A stretch of DNA of 64,000 nt from Thiogranum longum. Lineage in GTDB: Bacteria; Pseudomonadota; Gammaproteobacteria; DSM-19610. The notes below the pieces were generated by a model. It was given only the letters and a program-made list of their open reading frames with translations, was not told the origin of the DNA and ran no database searches. Shown piece by piece: positions 28,066 to 38,713 of this stretch. Both the position numbers and the translations under genes were made by a program. Each line of letters opens with the position of its first letter. Positions within the stretch are counted from its first letter, which is position 1. The stretch spans positions 2,054,242 to 2,118,241 of the forward strand of contig NZ_SMFX01000001.1 of assembly GCF_004339085.1 (NCBI RefSeq), in the 5' to 3' direction.

Positions 28066-29532
28066 TCAGGCCCGCCCGTACAGGTGCACCCAATCCCTTA
28101 ACCGTTCACCGTATTCAGGCAAAAGCTGCTCCCATTCAAATCTCCACTGCCAGTTACCATCGGCAATACCCGGCACATTCATACGGTGCGAAGCATCGAG
28201 TGCAAGTACATCCTGCATGGGCAACACGGACAGTCGCGCTACCGAGGCAAGCGCAGTGCGTACCAGTGGCCAGGGCATGTTGTCACTCCCGAGGTCGAGA
28301 TAGTGGCGCACAAAACCACGTTGTTCTTCCGGCAGCTCTTCATACCAGCCTAACGTCGTGTTGTTATCATGTGTGCCGGTATACACAACCGAAAGAGGCT
28401 CGTGGTTATGTGGCAGGTAGGGGTTATCCGATGAGCCATCAAAAGCAAATTGCAGGATCTTCATGCCCGGCAAACCAAACTGTCTGCGTAGCGCGGTAAC
28501 TTCCGGCGTAATGACCCCCAGGTCTTCGGCAACCAGGGGTAGCTTACCAAATGCCTGCCTGAGTGCTTCAAAAAAATCTGCGCCCGGTCCGGCCACCCAG
28601 CGTCCGTCAATGGCTGTATCAGAAGCGGCATTGATCTCCCAGTAGGCCTCGAAACCGCGAAAGTGATCGATGCGCATCAGGTCGAACAATTCAAGCTGGG
28701 TACGAATGCGCTCCAGCCACCAGCGATACCCGTCATCAGCCAGCGCCTGCCAGTTATAATGCGGGTTCCCCCAGCGCTGGCCGGTCTCGGAAAAATAATC
28801 TGGCGGCACCCCGGCAACCACCTTCAGTCCACCCTGCTCATCCAGGACAAACCATTGCCGGTTGGCCCACACGTCGGCACTGTCGTAAGCTACGAAAATA
28901 GGGATATCACCAAACAACAATACACCGTGATCATTGGCATAGTGGCGTAAATCCATCCACTGCCGGAAAAACAGGAACTGCTCAAACTGTACCTGTTCTA
29001 TAGCGCTGGCAAGTCGCCTGCGCGCTTCTTCCATTGCGCCTGGATCGCGGTCTCGCAGGGGCTTTGGCCAGTCGAACCAGGCACAGCCGTTGAAATCATC
29101 ACGCAGTGCCTGATAGAGTGAAAAGTCATCAAGCCAGTTGGCATGCTGTTCAATAAAAGCATCCAGCTCTGTCCTTATTTCGTTATCGGCATGGCGCATA
29201 AAGCCGTTATACGCTGCCGTCAGACGCGTCTTTCTTTGAACGCTAATATCCTGCTCTGGGTCGAGGCCAGCATCATCGAGCCAGCCAGCCTCGACCAGGC
29301 GCTGAAGGCTGATCAGCCGGGTATTCCCGGCGTGCACTGAAAAGCACTGGTAGGGGGATAAATCACTGTGGGTTGGGCCGAGCGGCAACATTTGCCACAG
29401 GCCAATCTGGCAATCTGCCAGAAAATCGATAAAACGGTACGCCTCTATACCGAGCTCACCATTGCCGACACTGCCGGGTAACGAAGTCGGGTGCAGCAGT
29501 ATGCCGGCACGCCGACGATCAAAAGGATCCAT
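28066..29532 (-). CDS. malQ: 4-alpha-glucanotransferase (amylomaltase)
   Basis: A GH77 enzyme that transfers alpha-1,4-glucan segments between maltodextrins. It has 488 residues. Signatures: RRAGILLHPTSLPG at the start, DIPIFVAYDSADVWANRQWF, the nucleophile region LMRIDHFRGFEAYWEI, the acid/base VAEDLGVITPEV and YTGTHDNNTTLGWY. A GGAGG ribosome site eight bases before ATG 29532 decides the start over an upstream GTG. It follows the GH57 gene by 20 bp. Confidence 0.95.
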   Translation of the reverse strand: MDPFDRRRAGILLHPTSLPGSVGNGELGIEAYRFIDFLADCQIGLWQMLPLGPTHSDLSPYQCFSVHAGNTRLISLQRLVEAGWLDDAGLDPEQDISVQRKTRLTAAYNGFMRHADNEIRTELDAFIEQHANWLDDFSLYQALRDDFNGCAWFDWPKPLRDRDPGAMEEARRRLASAIEQVQFEQFLFFRQWMDLRHYANDHGVLLFGDIPIFVAYDSADVWANRQWFVLDEQGGLKVVAGVPPDYFSETGQRWGNPHYNWQALADDGYRWWLERIRTQLELFDLMRIDHFRGFEAYWEINAASDTAIDGRWVAGPGADFFEALRQAFGKLPLVAEDLGVITPEVTALRRQFGLPGMKILQFAFDGSSDNPYLPHNHEPLSVVYTGTHDNNTTLGWYEELPEEQRGFVRHYLDLGSDNMPWPLVRTALASVARLSVLPMQDVLALDASHRMNVPGIADGNWQWRFEWEQLLPEYGERLRDWVHLYGRA

Positions 29533-29552
29533 ACTCACCGCCTCCCTGCGGT

Positions 29553-31262
29553 TCAGTCACGCGCCTGACCCTGACGCATGACGCCACCCAGAGTAGGCTG
29601 ACCTGTACCACGTGCAAAGGCGTGCGCGAGATACTCCGGCGCCTCCTGCCCGATCAACTGGTACAGGTTGGAAAGATGCAAGCGAAACAGGCTTTCAAAA
29701 TCACTGACCGAGTCAGCGGGGTTGTAGTCACCGAACCACCAGAACCAGTCAGAACCCTCGCAAATCGCCAGTTGAAGCTCAGCGGCAACAACCTGCTCGC
29801 TGTCGAGATTTCCGGAGGCGCAGGCTTTGTCGAAGGCGAGCTTGGCATCTCCCAGCATGTCCCAGCCACGATTCTTGTCAGGGTCACCGATCCAGGTGGA
29901 AAAGGTACCATACACCCAGGAACCACTCACCATTTCTGACAGTGAACCGATTTCTATATCATCATCGAGACATTCAGCAAAAGTCGAAAGACTGAGTGTG
30001 GGATGCGTCGCCAGCGCCTTGTACAACCCCCGTAAAAAGTAGTACCCGTTTTCCGGAAAGTGTTCCCAGGCGTTTTCACCATCGAGAATAATCGGTAACG
30101 CCAGCTTGCGCCCGGCATTGGCTTTGGCTATTTCTTCAAGGTGATGAACAAAATTGGCAACAGCGTCATCCGCGTGCCAGGTGGAATACTCGAAACCGAT
30201 CTTGTCGGAAAGATTATCGTCACGAAAGAAGCATGCCAGCTTGCCTGTACCGACCCGGTAGCCCTTGAGCACGGCATCCGCAGCACCTGCTGCCTTGTCG
30301 CCGTCACTTTCACGCAGGCTGTTGCGCAACACGGTTTCACCGCTGGCTGCCCAGCGGAAGCCGTGTTTCTCCAGCAGTGCCAGCGTGGGCTCACTGACAC
30401 TGCCTTCCGAAGGCCAGCAACCGACGGGTTTACGCTGGAAATACTGTTCAAAGACATTGAAGCCTTCACGAATATGCCAGTTGACCCGTTCCTCACCACC
30501 CGGGTAGGCACTGAGTTCCGGCAGCTCGGTGTCTGGCATGGCCTCACGTGCACTGTTGATATCGAGAAGCAGCGGTATGATCGGGTGGGCATAGGGTGTC
30601 ATCGAAAGTTCTACCTGGCCCCGATCGGCAAGCAGGGCATAGCGTTCGATCACACCGGACAGTAATTCACCAATCAGCACAAGTAGTTCGCGTCGATCAT
30701 GCAGGGAGAAATTATTTCCCTGTTCCTGCCAGCGCTGCATGCGTATGTCATCCCGGCGAACCGTCTCGGCAATCCAGCCGAGGTGATACCAGAACACCAG
30801 GTCAGAGAGGAACTGGTCGCCAACATAGACCATATCATCGCAATGTTTCGAGAAATGGTCCGCCAGGCTTGCAAGACGTTTGTAGGCGGGGAAGCGGTCA
30901 ATGACTCGCATACGGTTGACGCGCAGACAATTATTGACAAGCTCGGCACGCTGCTGGATATGTGTCGGTAGTACAGGTGCCACCAGCGCAGCCAGCAACG
31001 GGTCACGGATAGCCTTGTGGTCACGCAGGTAACCGCTTACCTGCGCCACATAATCATCCAGCTGTTCCAGCAGTACAGGGGCAAAATTGACTACCGCTTT
31101 AGCCCCGGGAACGGCCTCGATATGTGCAGCCATATCGACGTAGTCCTTGATGGCGTGCAGGTAGGTCCAGGGCAATTTATATTCGCCACTGATCAGGTCA
31201 CAGTACTGGGGCTGGTGCATATGCCAGCACAGCACAACACGCAGTTCTTCTTTAACGGACAT
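29553..31262 (-). CDS. Glycoside hydrolase family 57 protein
   Basis: A 569-residue retaining alpha-glucan-active enzyme of GH57 (amylase, 4-alpha-glucanotransferase or branching activities occur in the family). N-terminal CWHMHQPQY is the conserved region 1. The nucleophile motif is [10 protein letters not shown], and the [13 protein letters not shown] segment probably carries the acid/base Asp. It is cytosolic, with no signal peptide. The start MSVKEEL at 31262 overlaps the glgC end by 11 bp. Exact specificity cannot be read from sequence; context suggests glycogen turnover. Confidence 0.9.
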   Translation of the reverse strand: MSVKEELRVVLCWHMHQPQYCDLISGEYKLPWTYLHAIKDYVDMAAHIEAVPGAKAVVNFAPVLLEQLDDYVAQVSGYLRDHKAIRDPLLAALVAPVLPTHIQQRAELVNNCLRVNRMRVIDRFPAYKRLASLADHFSKHCDDMVYVGDQFLSDLVFWYHLGWIAETVRRDDIRMQRWQEQGNNFSLHDRRELLVLIGELLSGVIERYALLADRGQVELSMTPYAHPIIPLLLDINSAREAMPDTELPELSAYPGGEERVNWHIREGFNVFEQYFQRKPVGCWPSEGSVSEPTLALLEKHGFRWAASGETVLRNSLRESDGDKAAGAADAVLKGYRVGTGKLACFFRDDNLSDKIGFEYSTWHADDAVANFVHHLEEIAKANAGRKLALPIILDGENAWEHFPENGYYFLRGLYKALATHPTLSLSTFAECLDDDIEIGSLSEMVSGSWVYGTFSTWIGDPDKNRGWDMLGDAKLAFDKACASGNLDSEQVVAAELQLAICEGSDWFWWFGDYNPADSVSDFESLFRLHLSNLYQLIGQEAPEYLAHAFARGTGQPTLGGVMRQGQARD

Positions 31263-32520
31263 GATGCAGTTCCTGGCCAAGCATCTCCGGCGTTACCAGC
31301 ACCACGCCACCGGGTGTAATGTGGAAACGTTCCGCATCGGCTTCGTGGTCTTCCCCGATTACGGTACCTTCCGGAATACAGCACCCCTTGTCAATGACAG
31401 CATTACGAATACGGCAGCTGCGCTCAACAAGGACATCCGGCAGCACCACGGCATGCTCCAGTATCGAAAAGGAATCAACGCGAACATTTGAAAACAGCAG
31501 TGAGTGGCGTACTTGCGCACCGGAAATCACACAGCCCCCGGACACCATGGAGTCCACTGCCATGCCACGACGGTCATCGTCGTCAAAGACAAACTTGGCG
31601 GGTGGCATTTGTTCCTGGTAGGTCCAGATCGGCCAGTCCTTGTCGTAAAGATTCAGCTCCGGCGTCACGCCGATCAACTCCAGGTTGGTAGCCCAGAAGG
31701 CATCCACCGTACCAACATCCCGCCAGTAAGCCTGACGTCCGCTTTCCGCATCACGGAACGGGTAGCTGAACACGCGGTACTTGCTGATGATGTCCGGGAT
31801 AATGTCATGTCCGAAATCATGGCTCGAATAGGGCTTGTCAGCATCCTTGATAAGCTGTTCGAACAAAAAGTCGGTATTGAACACATAAATCCCCATCGAT
31901 GCCAGTGCCTTGCCGGGATCTCCGGGCAAGTGGGTCGGCTGCCCGGGCTTTTCATCAAACCCGAGCACCCTGCCTTCTTCGTCAACGGTCATTACGCCGA
32001 AAGCTGTGGCTGTTTCCAGGTCGACTTCAAGGCATCCCACTGTCATGTCCGCCGAATTCTCGACATGCTGGGCAATCATCGGTCCATAGTCCATTTTGTA
32101 AATATGGTCACCCGCGAGGATAAGAACGTACTCGGGGTGGTGGCTGCGAATAATGTCAAGGTTCTGGTAAATGGCATCCGCCGTACCGGCGTACCAGGAC
32201 GATTCAATACGTTGCTGCGCCGGCAATAGCTCGACAAACTCACCGAACTCACCGCGCAGGAAACTCCAGCCCCTTTGTAAATGCTGCAACAGGGAATGTG
32301 CCTTGTACTGGGTCAGCACACCGACACGTCTGATACCGGAATTCAGGCAGTTGGAAAGCGGGAAATCGATGATACGAAACTTGCCGCCGAACGGGACCGC
32401 CGGTTTGGCGCGCCACAAAGTCAACTGCTTGAGCCGTGAGCCCCGGCCACCGGCCAGAATAAGGGCCAGCGTATCGCGCGTCAGTCGACTGACAAAACGC
32501 GGCGTGGAAACTGCATCCAT
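31252..32520 (-). CDS. glgC: Glucose-1-phosphate adenylyltransferase
   Basis: Makes ADP-glucose from glucose-1-phosphate and ATP, the committed step of bacterial glycogen synthesis. It has 422 residues. Motifs: [15 protein letters not shown] (nucleotide binding, allosteric Arg/Lys region), [28 protein letters not shown] with the catalytic Asp, and GFDEKPGQP. The C-terminal left-handed beta-helix follows. The start is at ATG 32520 (MDAVSTPRF), divergent from glgB with about 78 bp between the coding regions. No glgA follows in this window. Confidence 0.95.
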   Translation of the reverse strand: MDAVSTPRFVSRLTRDTLALILAGGRGSRLKQLTLWRAKPAVPFGGKFRIIDFPLSNCLNSGIRRVGVLTQYKAHSLLQHLQRGWSFLRGEFGEFVELLPAQQRIESSWYAGTADAIYQNLDIIRSHHPEYVLILAGDHIYKMDYGPMIAQHVENSADMTVGCLEVDLETATAFGVMTVDEEGRVLGFDEKPGQPTHLPGDPGKALASMGIYVFNTDFLFEQLIKDADKPYSSHDFGHDIIPDIISKYRVFSYPFRDAESGRQAYWRDVGTVDAFWATNLELIGVTPELNLYDKDWPIWTYQEQMPPAKFVFDDDDRRGMAVDSMVSGGCVISGAQVRHSLLFSNVRVDSFSILEHAVVLPDVLVERSCRIRNAVIDKGCCIPEGTVIGEDHEADAERFHITPGGVVLVTPEMLGQELHHVR

Positions 32521-32598
32521 AAAATTCCTCCGAACCGGTAATACACAACAAGGTGTATGGTACCATCTGAGCAGCCCACGGAAAGCCAAACAGGTTTT

Positions 32599-34818
32599 AT
32601 GAACAGAGATACTCAGTCTATGGCGTCGGGAACAGGTCGCAAGGTCACAACCCGGCCCTCGCTGCCCGACCCGTTACAACGCATTATCGATGCGCGACAC
32701 CATGATCCGTTCGAGGTGCTGGGACGTCATAAAGATGACGGACAAACCCTGGTTCGTGTTTTCATTCCCTGGTGTACACAGGTTCGGCTGACCGAGACAG
32801 GCGCACCCCTGCAACGCATCGAAGGTACCGACCTGTTCGAATGGCGTGGTGACGGCAGCAATCTGCCGGAACACTACCAGCTGACCTGGACCGATAACGA
32901 CGGTGTCGAGTGGACCGACTATGACCCCTACTGTTTCCCGGCCCTGATCGGTGACCTCGACCTGCACTGGTTTGGTGAAGGGCGCCACCTGCACGCCTAC
33001 CGTTTCCTGGGAGCACACTTCCGTGAAGTTGACGGCATCGATGGCGTGCACTTTGCTGTCTGGGCGCCCGGCGCCGAACGAATCAGTGTCGTCGGCGACT
33101 GGAACCGCTGGGATGGTCGCCGGCACCCGATGCGGGTACGTGGCGGCAGTGGCATCTGGGAACTGTTCATCCCCGGAGTCAGTTCACACAGCCACTACAA
33201 GTTTGAGATCCGCAATCGCGAACACGGCACTATCCATGTCAAGTGCGACCCCTACGGCCAGGCCTTTGAATTGCGCCCCGGTAATGCCTCCCTCGCCATG
33301 CGTCCCGGTCAGCACCACTGGCAGGACCAGACCTGGATGGAAGCCCGCCATGAACTCGACTGGCTGCATGCCCCCATGTCGATTTACGAAGTTCACCTGG
33401 GTTCCTGGCAACGCGATGAGCAAGGTCAGTTCCTCAACTACCGTGAACTTGCCGAACGACTGGTCAGCTGGGTCACTGAACTGGGTTTTACCCACATCGA
33501 ACTGCTACCGATAACAGAACACCCCCTTGATGCCTCCTGGGGCTACCAGACAACCGGTTACTTTGCGCCGACCAGTCGCTTTGGCAGTGCCGATGACTTC
33601 CGATGGTTTGTCGATTTCTGTCACCAGCACGGGGTAGGCGTATTACTCGACTGGGCACCCGGGCACTTTCCCAAGGACGACTGGGCACTGGCACGTTTCG
33701 ATGGAAGCCCCTTGTACGAACATGAAGACCCGCGACGTGGTGAACACCGTGACTGGGGCACGCTGATTTTTAACTACGGCCGCAACGAGGTTCGTAACTT
33801 TTTACTGTCCAGCGCAATCTTCTGGCTGGAGGAAATGCATATCGACGGACTGCGCGTCGATGCTGTGGCCTCGATGCTGTACCTCGATTACTCACGCGAC
33901 CCTGGTGACTGGATACCCAACGAATACGGCGGACGCGAAAATCTTGAAGCAATACACTTCCTGCGTCACCTCAATGAAGTCACTCACAGCGAAGCGCCGG
34001 GCAGCATGGTTATCGCCGAAGAATCCACCGCATGGCCACAGGTCACACGCCCGGTGGATGTCGGTGGACTCGGCTTCAGCATGAAGTGGAACATGGGCTG
34101 GATGCACGACACGCTCCAGTACATGAGCAAGGAACCGGTGCACCGCAAGTTTCACCACAGCCAGCTGACCTTCGGTCTGCTTTACGCCTTCAACGAAAAT
34201 TTCGTCCTGCCTTTTTCTCACGATGAAGTGGTGCACGGCAAGGGCTCGATGCTGGACAAGATGCCCGGTGACAGCTGGCAGCGTTTTGCCAACCTGCGAC
34301 TGTTATATACTTTTATGTATACCTACCCCGGCAAAAAACTGCTGTTTATGGGTAGCGAATTCGGCCAGTACGCCGAGTGGAATGCCGATACAGAGCTCGA
34401 CTGGCACCTGATGGAAGATGAACGTCACGCCGGCCTGAAGCAATTGCTCGGTGACCTCAACCGGCTGCATCGTTATGAACCTGCGCTGCATCAATACGAT
34501 TTTGAGGCAGAGGGTTTCCGCTGGATCGACTGCAATGACGCCGACCGCTCCCTACTCAGTTATGCACGGCGCAGCGATGGGCAACTGTCTATTGCCCTGA
34601 TGAACTTTACCCCTGTACCGCACCAGCGTTTCCGGCTTGGCGTACCCGAACATGGCAGCTACCACCTGGCGCTGAATTCAGATGCCGGTTTCTACAGCGG
34701 CAGCGACATGCCGGTACAAAGTGATTATCAAAGCGAATCTGTACCCTGGATGAACCAGCCGGTTTCAATTGTTATCGACATTCCCCCGCTGGCAGGGCTT
34801 GTGCTGCTGAAAAGCTGA
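32599..34818 (+). CDS. glgB: 1,4-alpha-glucan branching enzyme
   Basis: A GH13 enzyme creating alpha-1,6 branches in glycogen. About 739 residues: an N-terminal GlgB domain (DPFEVLGRH), CBM48 ([21 protein letters not shown]), and the catalytic barrel with [20 protein letters not shown] (nucleophile Asp), [10 protein letters not shown] (acid/base Glu) and [13 protein letters not shown]-terminal beta domain closes it. The start is uncertain: ATG 32599 is used, with ATG 32557 in frame as an alternative. The TGA overlaps the -35 of the following promoter. Confidence 0.95.
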   Translation: MNRDTQSMASGTGRKVTTRPSLPDPLQRIIDARHHDPFEVLGRHKDDGQTLVRVFIPWCTQVRLTETGAPLQRIEGTDLFEWRGDGSNLPEHYQLTWTDNDGVEWTDYDPYCFPALIGDLDLHWFGEGRHLHAYRFLGAHFREVDGIDGVHFAVWAPGAERISVVGDWNRWDGRRHPMRVRGGSGIWELFIPGVSSHSHYKFEIRNREHGTIHVKCDPYGQAFELRPGNASLAMRPGQHHWQDQTWMEARHELDWLHAPMSIYEVHLGSWQRDEQGQFLNYRELAERLVSWVTELGFTHIELLPITEHPLDASWGYQTTGYFAPTSRFGSADDFRWFVDFCHQHGVGVLLDWAPGHFPKDDWALARFDGSPLYEHEDPRRGEHRDWGTLIFNYGRNEVRNFLLSSAIFWLEEMHIDGLRVDAVASMLYLDYSRDPGDWIPNEYGGRENLEAIHFLRHLNEVTHSEAPGSMVIAEESTAWPQVTRPVDVGGLGFSMKWNMGWMHDTLQYMSKEPVHRKFHHSQLTFGLLYAFNENFVLPFSHDEVVHGKGSMLDKMPGDSWQRFANLRLLYTFMYTYPGKKLLFMGSEFGQYAEWNADTELDWHLMEDERHAGLKQLLGDLNRLHRYEPALHQYDFEAEGFRWIDCNDADRSLLSYARRSDGQLSIALMNFTPVPHQRFRLGVPEHGSYHLALNSDAGFYSGSDMPVQSDYQSESVPWMNQPVSIVIDIPPLAGLVLLKS

Positions 34819-34842
34819 CAACTGCTGTCATTTCGCTATACT
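34815..34842 (+). promoter_or_regulatory. Sigma-70 promoter of the second PhnD-like/kinase pair
   Basis: CTGACA (34815-34820), a 16-base spacer and TATACT (34837-34842). Both hexamers match consensus at five of six positions. The expected start point near 34849 leaves a 25-base leader containing AAGG ahead of the ATG at 34874. Confidence 0.6.
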
Positions 34843-34873
34843 TGGACAACTGCCACAAAAACAAGGTTAGCGC

Positions 34874-35740
34874 ATGCACCCGGCCAGACCTGCACTAGCA
34901 CTCCTTGCGCTGCTCTGCCTGGGCTGGCATGGCATGTCACAAGCCAACGACGAGGTGCCGCTGTTGTTTGGCGTATTCCCGTTCCTTCCACCGACACAAC
35001 TTGAAACCCTGTTTGTCCCGGTAGCGATTGACCTGTCCAGAACCATCAGACGACCTGTGCAATTCCGTACCCGACCAAGCTTTGCCGAATTCGACGATGA
35101 GGTGGCACGTCAAACCTATGATCTTGTGTTCATGCAGCCATTTTCCTATGCCAGGCTGGCACGCCAGAACGGCTATGAATCTTTCGTCCGTTCCGCAACG
35201 CCGATAAATGCTGTTTTTGTCACGACTGAAGATTCACCTGTCAAGACAATCGACGATCTGCGTGGCAGGGTGCTGGCAACACCCCCCGCCAGCGCAGCTG
35301 TCACCCTGCTGGGGCTGCAGCTACTATTGGAAAACCATTTACAACCTGGAAAAGATATCAGGCTCGACAACCGGAACAGTCATTTTTCCTGTATCCGGCG
35401 AATCCGGATTGGCAAAGCCGCAGCCTGTGTCACGGCTAAACATCCGTTGGGTGTTTTCGAGCAAAAGAGTGGCATCCACCTGCGTACGATTGCTGAAAGT
35501 GAAACAATTCCTGCCTCGACTTATGCCATACACCGGCGTGTTGATCCTGTACTGCGTGACAAGCTGGCGCAGCGCATTATCGGCTGGAAGGACAACGAAG
35601 AAGGACAAAAGATACTGAAAGATTTCCGTCATAGTTACTACATTCCCAGCCGCGACAGTGACTATGATCCGGTGCGCAATATACTGGACAAGCTAAACAG
35701 GATTATGCCGCACGAAACCCGCGGAGAACGCCCCGAGTGA
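34874..35740 (+). CDS. PhnD-like periplasmic binding protein, second copy
   Basis: A 288-residue exported protein with a signal peptide (cleavage near SQA, about residue 24) and the PhnD-like fold signature LFGVFPFLPPTQLETLFVP, then YDLVFMQPFSYARLA and later TPPASAAVTLLG. It differs clearly in sequence from the protein at 4.9 kb but shares architecture and genomic partner. No transporter genes adjoin it; a histidine kinase follows after about 37 bp. The ligand is unknown, and phosphate- or phosphonate-like anions are only a family-based guess. Confidence 0.83.
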   Translation: MHPARPALALLALLCLGWHGMSQANDEVPLLFGVFPFLPPTQLETLFVPVAIDLSRTIRRPVQFRTRPSFAEFDDEVARQTYDLVFMQPFSYARLARQNGYESFVRSATPINAVFVTTEDSPVKTIDDLRGRVLATPPASAAVTLLGLQLLLENHLQPGKDIRLDNRNSHFSCIRRIRIGKAAACVTAKHPLGVFEQKSGIHLRTIAESETIPASTYAIHRRVDPVLRDKLAQRIIGWKDNEEGQKILKDFRHSYYIPSRDSDYDPVRNILDKLNRIMPHETRGERPE

Positions 35741-35777
35741 CGTGGATCGTATTACCGGCCATTAACAGGTCTTGCCT

Positions 35778-37187
35778 GTGAAGATTTCACTGAAGTACCG
35801 CATCGCCGGGCTGATCTTTATACTGGAAGCCGTGATGATGGCTGTCGTTTTGTGGGCCACTCTGAGCTATACCATTAACAGTTCTGTACAACAGATTGAA
35901 TCCGCAAGACAGGTTACACTCAACATCATAAGTAGTATTGCCCGTGTAGCACTGTTGTATGGAGACTACGACAACATACAGGGGTATGTGGAAGAACTCC
36001 CCCGCAACCCAGGCATACTTTCCGCCATGCTGGCAGACGACCGCAACATTATTGTGGCAAGCAGTGACCTCTCGTCTATCGGGAAATCGCTTCCGACATT
36101 GAAGAACAACTCCGACATCAGCTGGCAAGTCACATCGATCAGTAACCCGGCAGGTGTACTGGGCACGCTGGCCGTCCAATTCTCAAATGAAGAGACAAAC
36201 GCTATTCTCCGGCACGCACTGACCCGAGGCGCAGTAATCGCCGCCATTGGCATGATGGCAATTGCTGTTTTCAGTATTGGTTTTGGACACCTGCTGACAA
36301 GAAGACTCGGCACCGTGGTTCACGCAGCCGAGCAGGTTGCGGCCGGTAACTACCAGGTCAGAACAGGCCTGTCCAGCCATGATGAAGTCGGCCAGGTCGG
36401 CCAGGCATTTGACACCATGGCCGGCGTCATTGCCGAGGAAAAACGCTCCCTGTCCCGAACCAACGAGGAACTGGAACAACGGGTTGAAGAACGCACCAGC
36501 AAACTGCAGGAAGCCAATTCCGAATATGAAGCCTTCGCTTACGCGGTTTCGCACGATCTTCGCGCGCCCCTGCGCAGCATGAACGGGTTCTCCGATATAT
36601 TACTGGAAGACTACGGGGACAAGCTTGATGAGACCGCAACAGGTTACCTGCAGCGGATCAAGAACGCTTCCCTGAACATGAGCCAGCTCATTGATGATCT
36701 GCTGACACTGTCACGTGTTAACCGTGCTGAAATAGGTAACCAGCCGGTAAACCTGAGTGCTATTTGCCAGGAGGTTGTCGATGAATTATCAAGCCACACA
36801 CCAGGGCGTAAAATCCAGGTTGATATCAAACCTGATATGCAGGTGCAGGGAGATCCGCAACTGCTCCGTGATGCCATGATGAACCTGATCGGGAATGCCT
36901 GGAAGTTTACCGGTAAAACCGAAAACCCGTATATCCGCATCGGCATGGAAAAGTGCGATGGCCGTACAGTATTCAGCATCGAGGACAACGGCTCCGGTTT
37001 CGACGAGACCTACCTCGATAAACTTTTTGTCCCCTTCCAGCGCCTGCATACCAACCAGGAATTTCCTGGCACAGGTATCGGCCTGTCAACCGTTATGCGC
37101 GTCATAAAACGGCATGGCGGTAATATCTGGGCCGAAAGCCGCACCGATTCCGGCGCTGTGTTCCGTTTTACACTGGGTGAAACCTGA
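35778..37187 (+). CDS. Membrane sensor histidine kinase, second copy
   Basis: A 469-residue kinase from GTG 35778 (MKISLKYRIAGL...). TM1 is at about residues 9-32 and the periplasmic sensor region at 33-148. TM2 is at about 150-172, with a HAMP domain to about 222 and a coiled coil after it. HisKA carries AVSHDLRAPLRSM (His259), and the ATPase domain has NLIGNAWKFT, DNGSGF and GTGIGLSTV. It is closely similar to the kinase at 5.8-7.3 kb through HisKA and the ATPase domain and different in the sensor region. No response regulator is adjacent. Confidence 0.92.
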   Translation: MKISLKYRIAGLIFILEAVMMAVVLWATLSYTINSSVQQIESARQVTLNIISSIARVALLYGDYDNIQGYVEELPRNPGILSAMLADDRNIIVASSDLSSIGKSLPTLKNNSDISWQVTSISNPAGVLGTLAVQFSNEETNAILRHALTRGAVIAAIGMMAIAVFSIGFGHLLTRRLGTVVHAAEQVAAGNYQVRTGLSSHDEVGQVGQAFDTMAGVIAEEKRSLSRTNEELEQRVEERTSKLQEANSEYEAFAYAVSHDLRAPLRSMNGFSDILLEDYGDKLDETATGYLQRIKNASLNMSQLIDDLLTLSRVNRAEIGNQPVNLSAICQEVVDELSSHTPGRKIQVDIKPDMQVQGDPQLLRDAMMNLIGNAWKFTGKTENPYIRIGMEKCDGRTVFSIEDNGSGFDETYLDKLFVPFQRLHTNQEFPGTGIGLSTVMRVIKRHGGNIWAESRTDSGAVFRFTLGET

Positions 37188-37314
37188 CGCAGACTGATGC
37201 CAAAATTCCGGCGCCGGCACAACATCTTCCTGTCTCCCTACTTGCATTTTGTACCGGCTGGACGTATTTATTAAACAGGTAATCGCCAACTGCATCCACA
37301 GGGAGGGTTGCAAG

Positions 37315-38103
37315 GTGCCACAAATACGTGAACCCGCTGTTGCAGGTATGTTTTACCCGGATGATCCATTGCTGTTACAGCAACAGGTAGAGGGACTGCT
37401 GGCCCGTGAGGCGCCAGTGGAAATATGCCCGAAGGCTCTGGTCGTACCGCATGCAGGCTACATCTATTCCGGCCCGGTAGCTGCCAGCGCCTATTCACTC
37501 CTGCCACCCTGCCGGGAGCGCATAAAACGCGTGGTGTTGCTCGGTCCCGCACACCGTGTTCCCTTTACAGGGATTGCTGCCAGCAGTGCGCAGTACTTTG
37601 CCAGCCCCCTGGGTACGATGCGTGTGGATCAGGAAGCCATGAACAGCATCCTGACCAAACCCCAGCTACGTATTCTGGATGAGGCGCACCAGGACGAGCA
37701 CAGTCTTGAAGTGCAGCTGCCCTTTCTGCAAACCGTACTCAACAAGGACGTCGGGCTGGTGCCATTACTGGTTGGCGACGCAAGTCCCCGGGAAGTCACA
37801 GACATTATCGAAACATTGTGGGATGGACCGGAAACCCTGATCGTAATCAGTTCCGACCTTAGTCACTACCATGATTACCACACGGCGCAACATCTCGACC
37901 AGGCGACGTCCATGGCGATCGAGCAACTCAATCCTGAAGCCATTGATTACCCGCAGGCCTGCGGACGCACACCGCTCAACGGGCTGTTGTACGCCGCACG
38001 CCATCACAAGTTGCATGCCACGGCACTGGATGTGCGCAATTCGGGCGATACCGCCGGCAGCCGTGACCGGGTGGTGGGTTACGGTGCCTATGCATTTGCG
38101 TGA
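37315..38103 (+). CDS. amrB: AmmeMemoRadiSam system protein B (MEMO1 family)
   Basis: A 262-residue protein of the MEMO/LigB-like dioxygenase fold family, of unknown biochemical role. Motifs: REPAVAGMFYP, VVPHAGYIYSGPVAASAY with a putative metal His, LLGPAHRVPF, DEHSLEVQLPFLQ and ISSDLSHYHDY. The start is set at GTG 37315 because a strong GGGAGGG lies seven bases upstream and the family begins at this point; the ATG at 37249 would add 22 unrelated residues. It is followed 12 bp later by amrA. Confidence 0.92.
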   Translation: MPQIREPAVAGMFYPDDPLLLQQQVEGLLAREAPVEICPKALVVPHAGYIYSGPVAASAYSLLPPCRERIKRVVLLGPAHRVPFTGIAASSAQYFASPLGTMRVDQEAMNSILTKPQLRILDEAHQDEHSLEVQLPFLQTVLNKDVGLVPLLVGDASPREVTDIIETLWDGPETLIVISSDLSHYHDYHTAQHLDQATSMAIEQLNPEAIDYPQACGRTPLNGLLYAARHHKLHATALDVRNSGDTAGSRDRVVGYGAYAFA

Positions 38104-38115
38104 GTCACTGAAGCC

Positions 38116-38682
38116 ATGTTGACTGAAACACAGCGCAGGCAACTCATTGACATTGCCCGGGAGTCCCTGCATCACGGGCTTATGCATGGAAGTCCGTTAC
38201 AGGTTGACACCAACAGCCTGGATGCCACCTTGTCTGCACCCGGTGCAAGCTTCGTCACCCTGCACCGGCATGGACAGCTACGTGGCTGTATCGGCAGCCT
38301 TGAACCTTACCAGGCACTGGCAGCTGACGTTGCCCACAATGCTTTTTCTGCTGCTTTTCGCGACCCGCGCTTCCCTCCACTGGATCAAAGTGAAGTGGAT
38401 GACCTGGCACTCGAAGTCTCGGTGCTCGGCACACCGGAGGAAATCACTTTTTCATCCGAGCAGGACCTGCTGAACCAACTCCGACCCGGAACCGATGGCC
38501 TGATCCTTGAAGAGAACGGACGACGTGGCACCTTCCTTCCTTCGGTATGGGAATCCTTGCCGCAGCCCGAGGAATTTCTGCGCCAGTTAAAACTCAAGGC
38601 CGGACTTCCGGCAGACTACTGGTCGGACACTATCAGGGTATGGCGCTACAGCACGGAAAGCTTCGGCGACAAGACCTTGTAG
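38116..38682 (+). CDS. amrA: AmmeMemoRadiSam system protein A (AMMECR1 family)
   Basis: A 188-residue protein with the AMMECR1 domain, including the invariant LRGCIGSLEP and AFRDPRFPPL, and the closing VWRYSTESF. It is paired with amrB. The third member of the usual trio, the radical-SAM protein AmrS, is not in this window. The function of the system is unknown. The gene is convergent with the pentapeptide-repeat gene with a 31-bp gap. Confidence 0.93.
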   Translation: MLTETQRRQLIDIARESLHHGLMHGSPLQVDTNSLDATLSAPGASFVTLHRHGQLRGCIGSLEPYQALAADVAHNAFSAAFRDPRFPPLDQSEVDDLALEVSVLGTPEEITFSSEQDLLNQLRPGTDGLILEENGRRGTFLPSVWESLPQPEEFLRQLKLKAGLPADYWSDTIRVWRYSTESFGDKTL

Positions 38683-38713
38683 ACCTTGCAAGCCACGGAT
38701 GCAGCCTCTGTAA

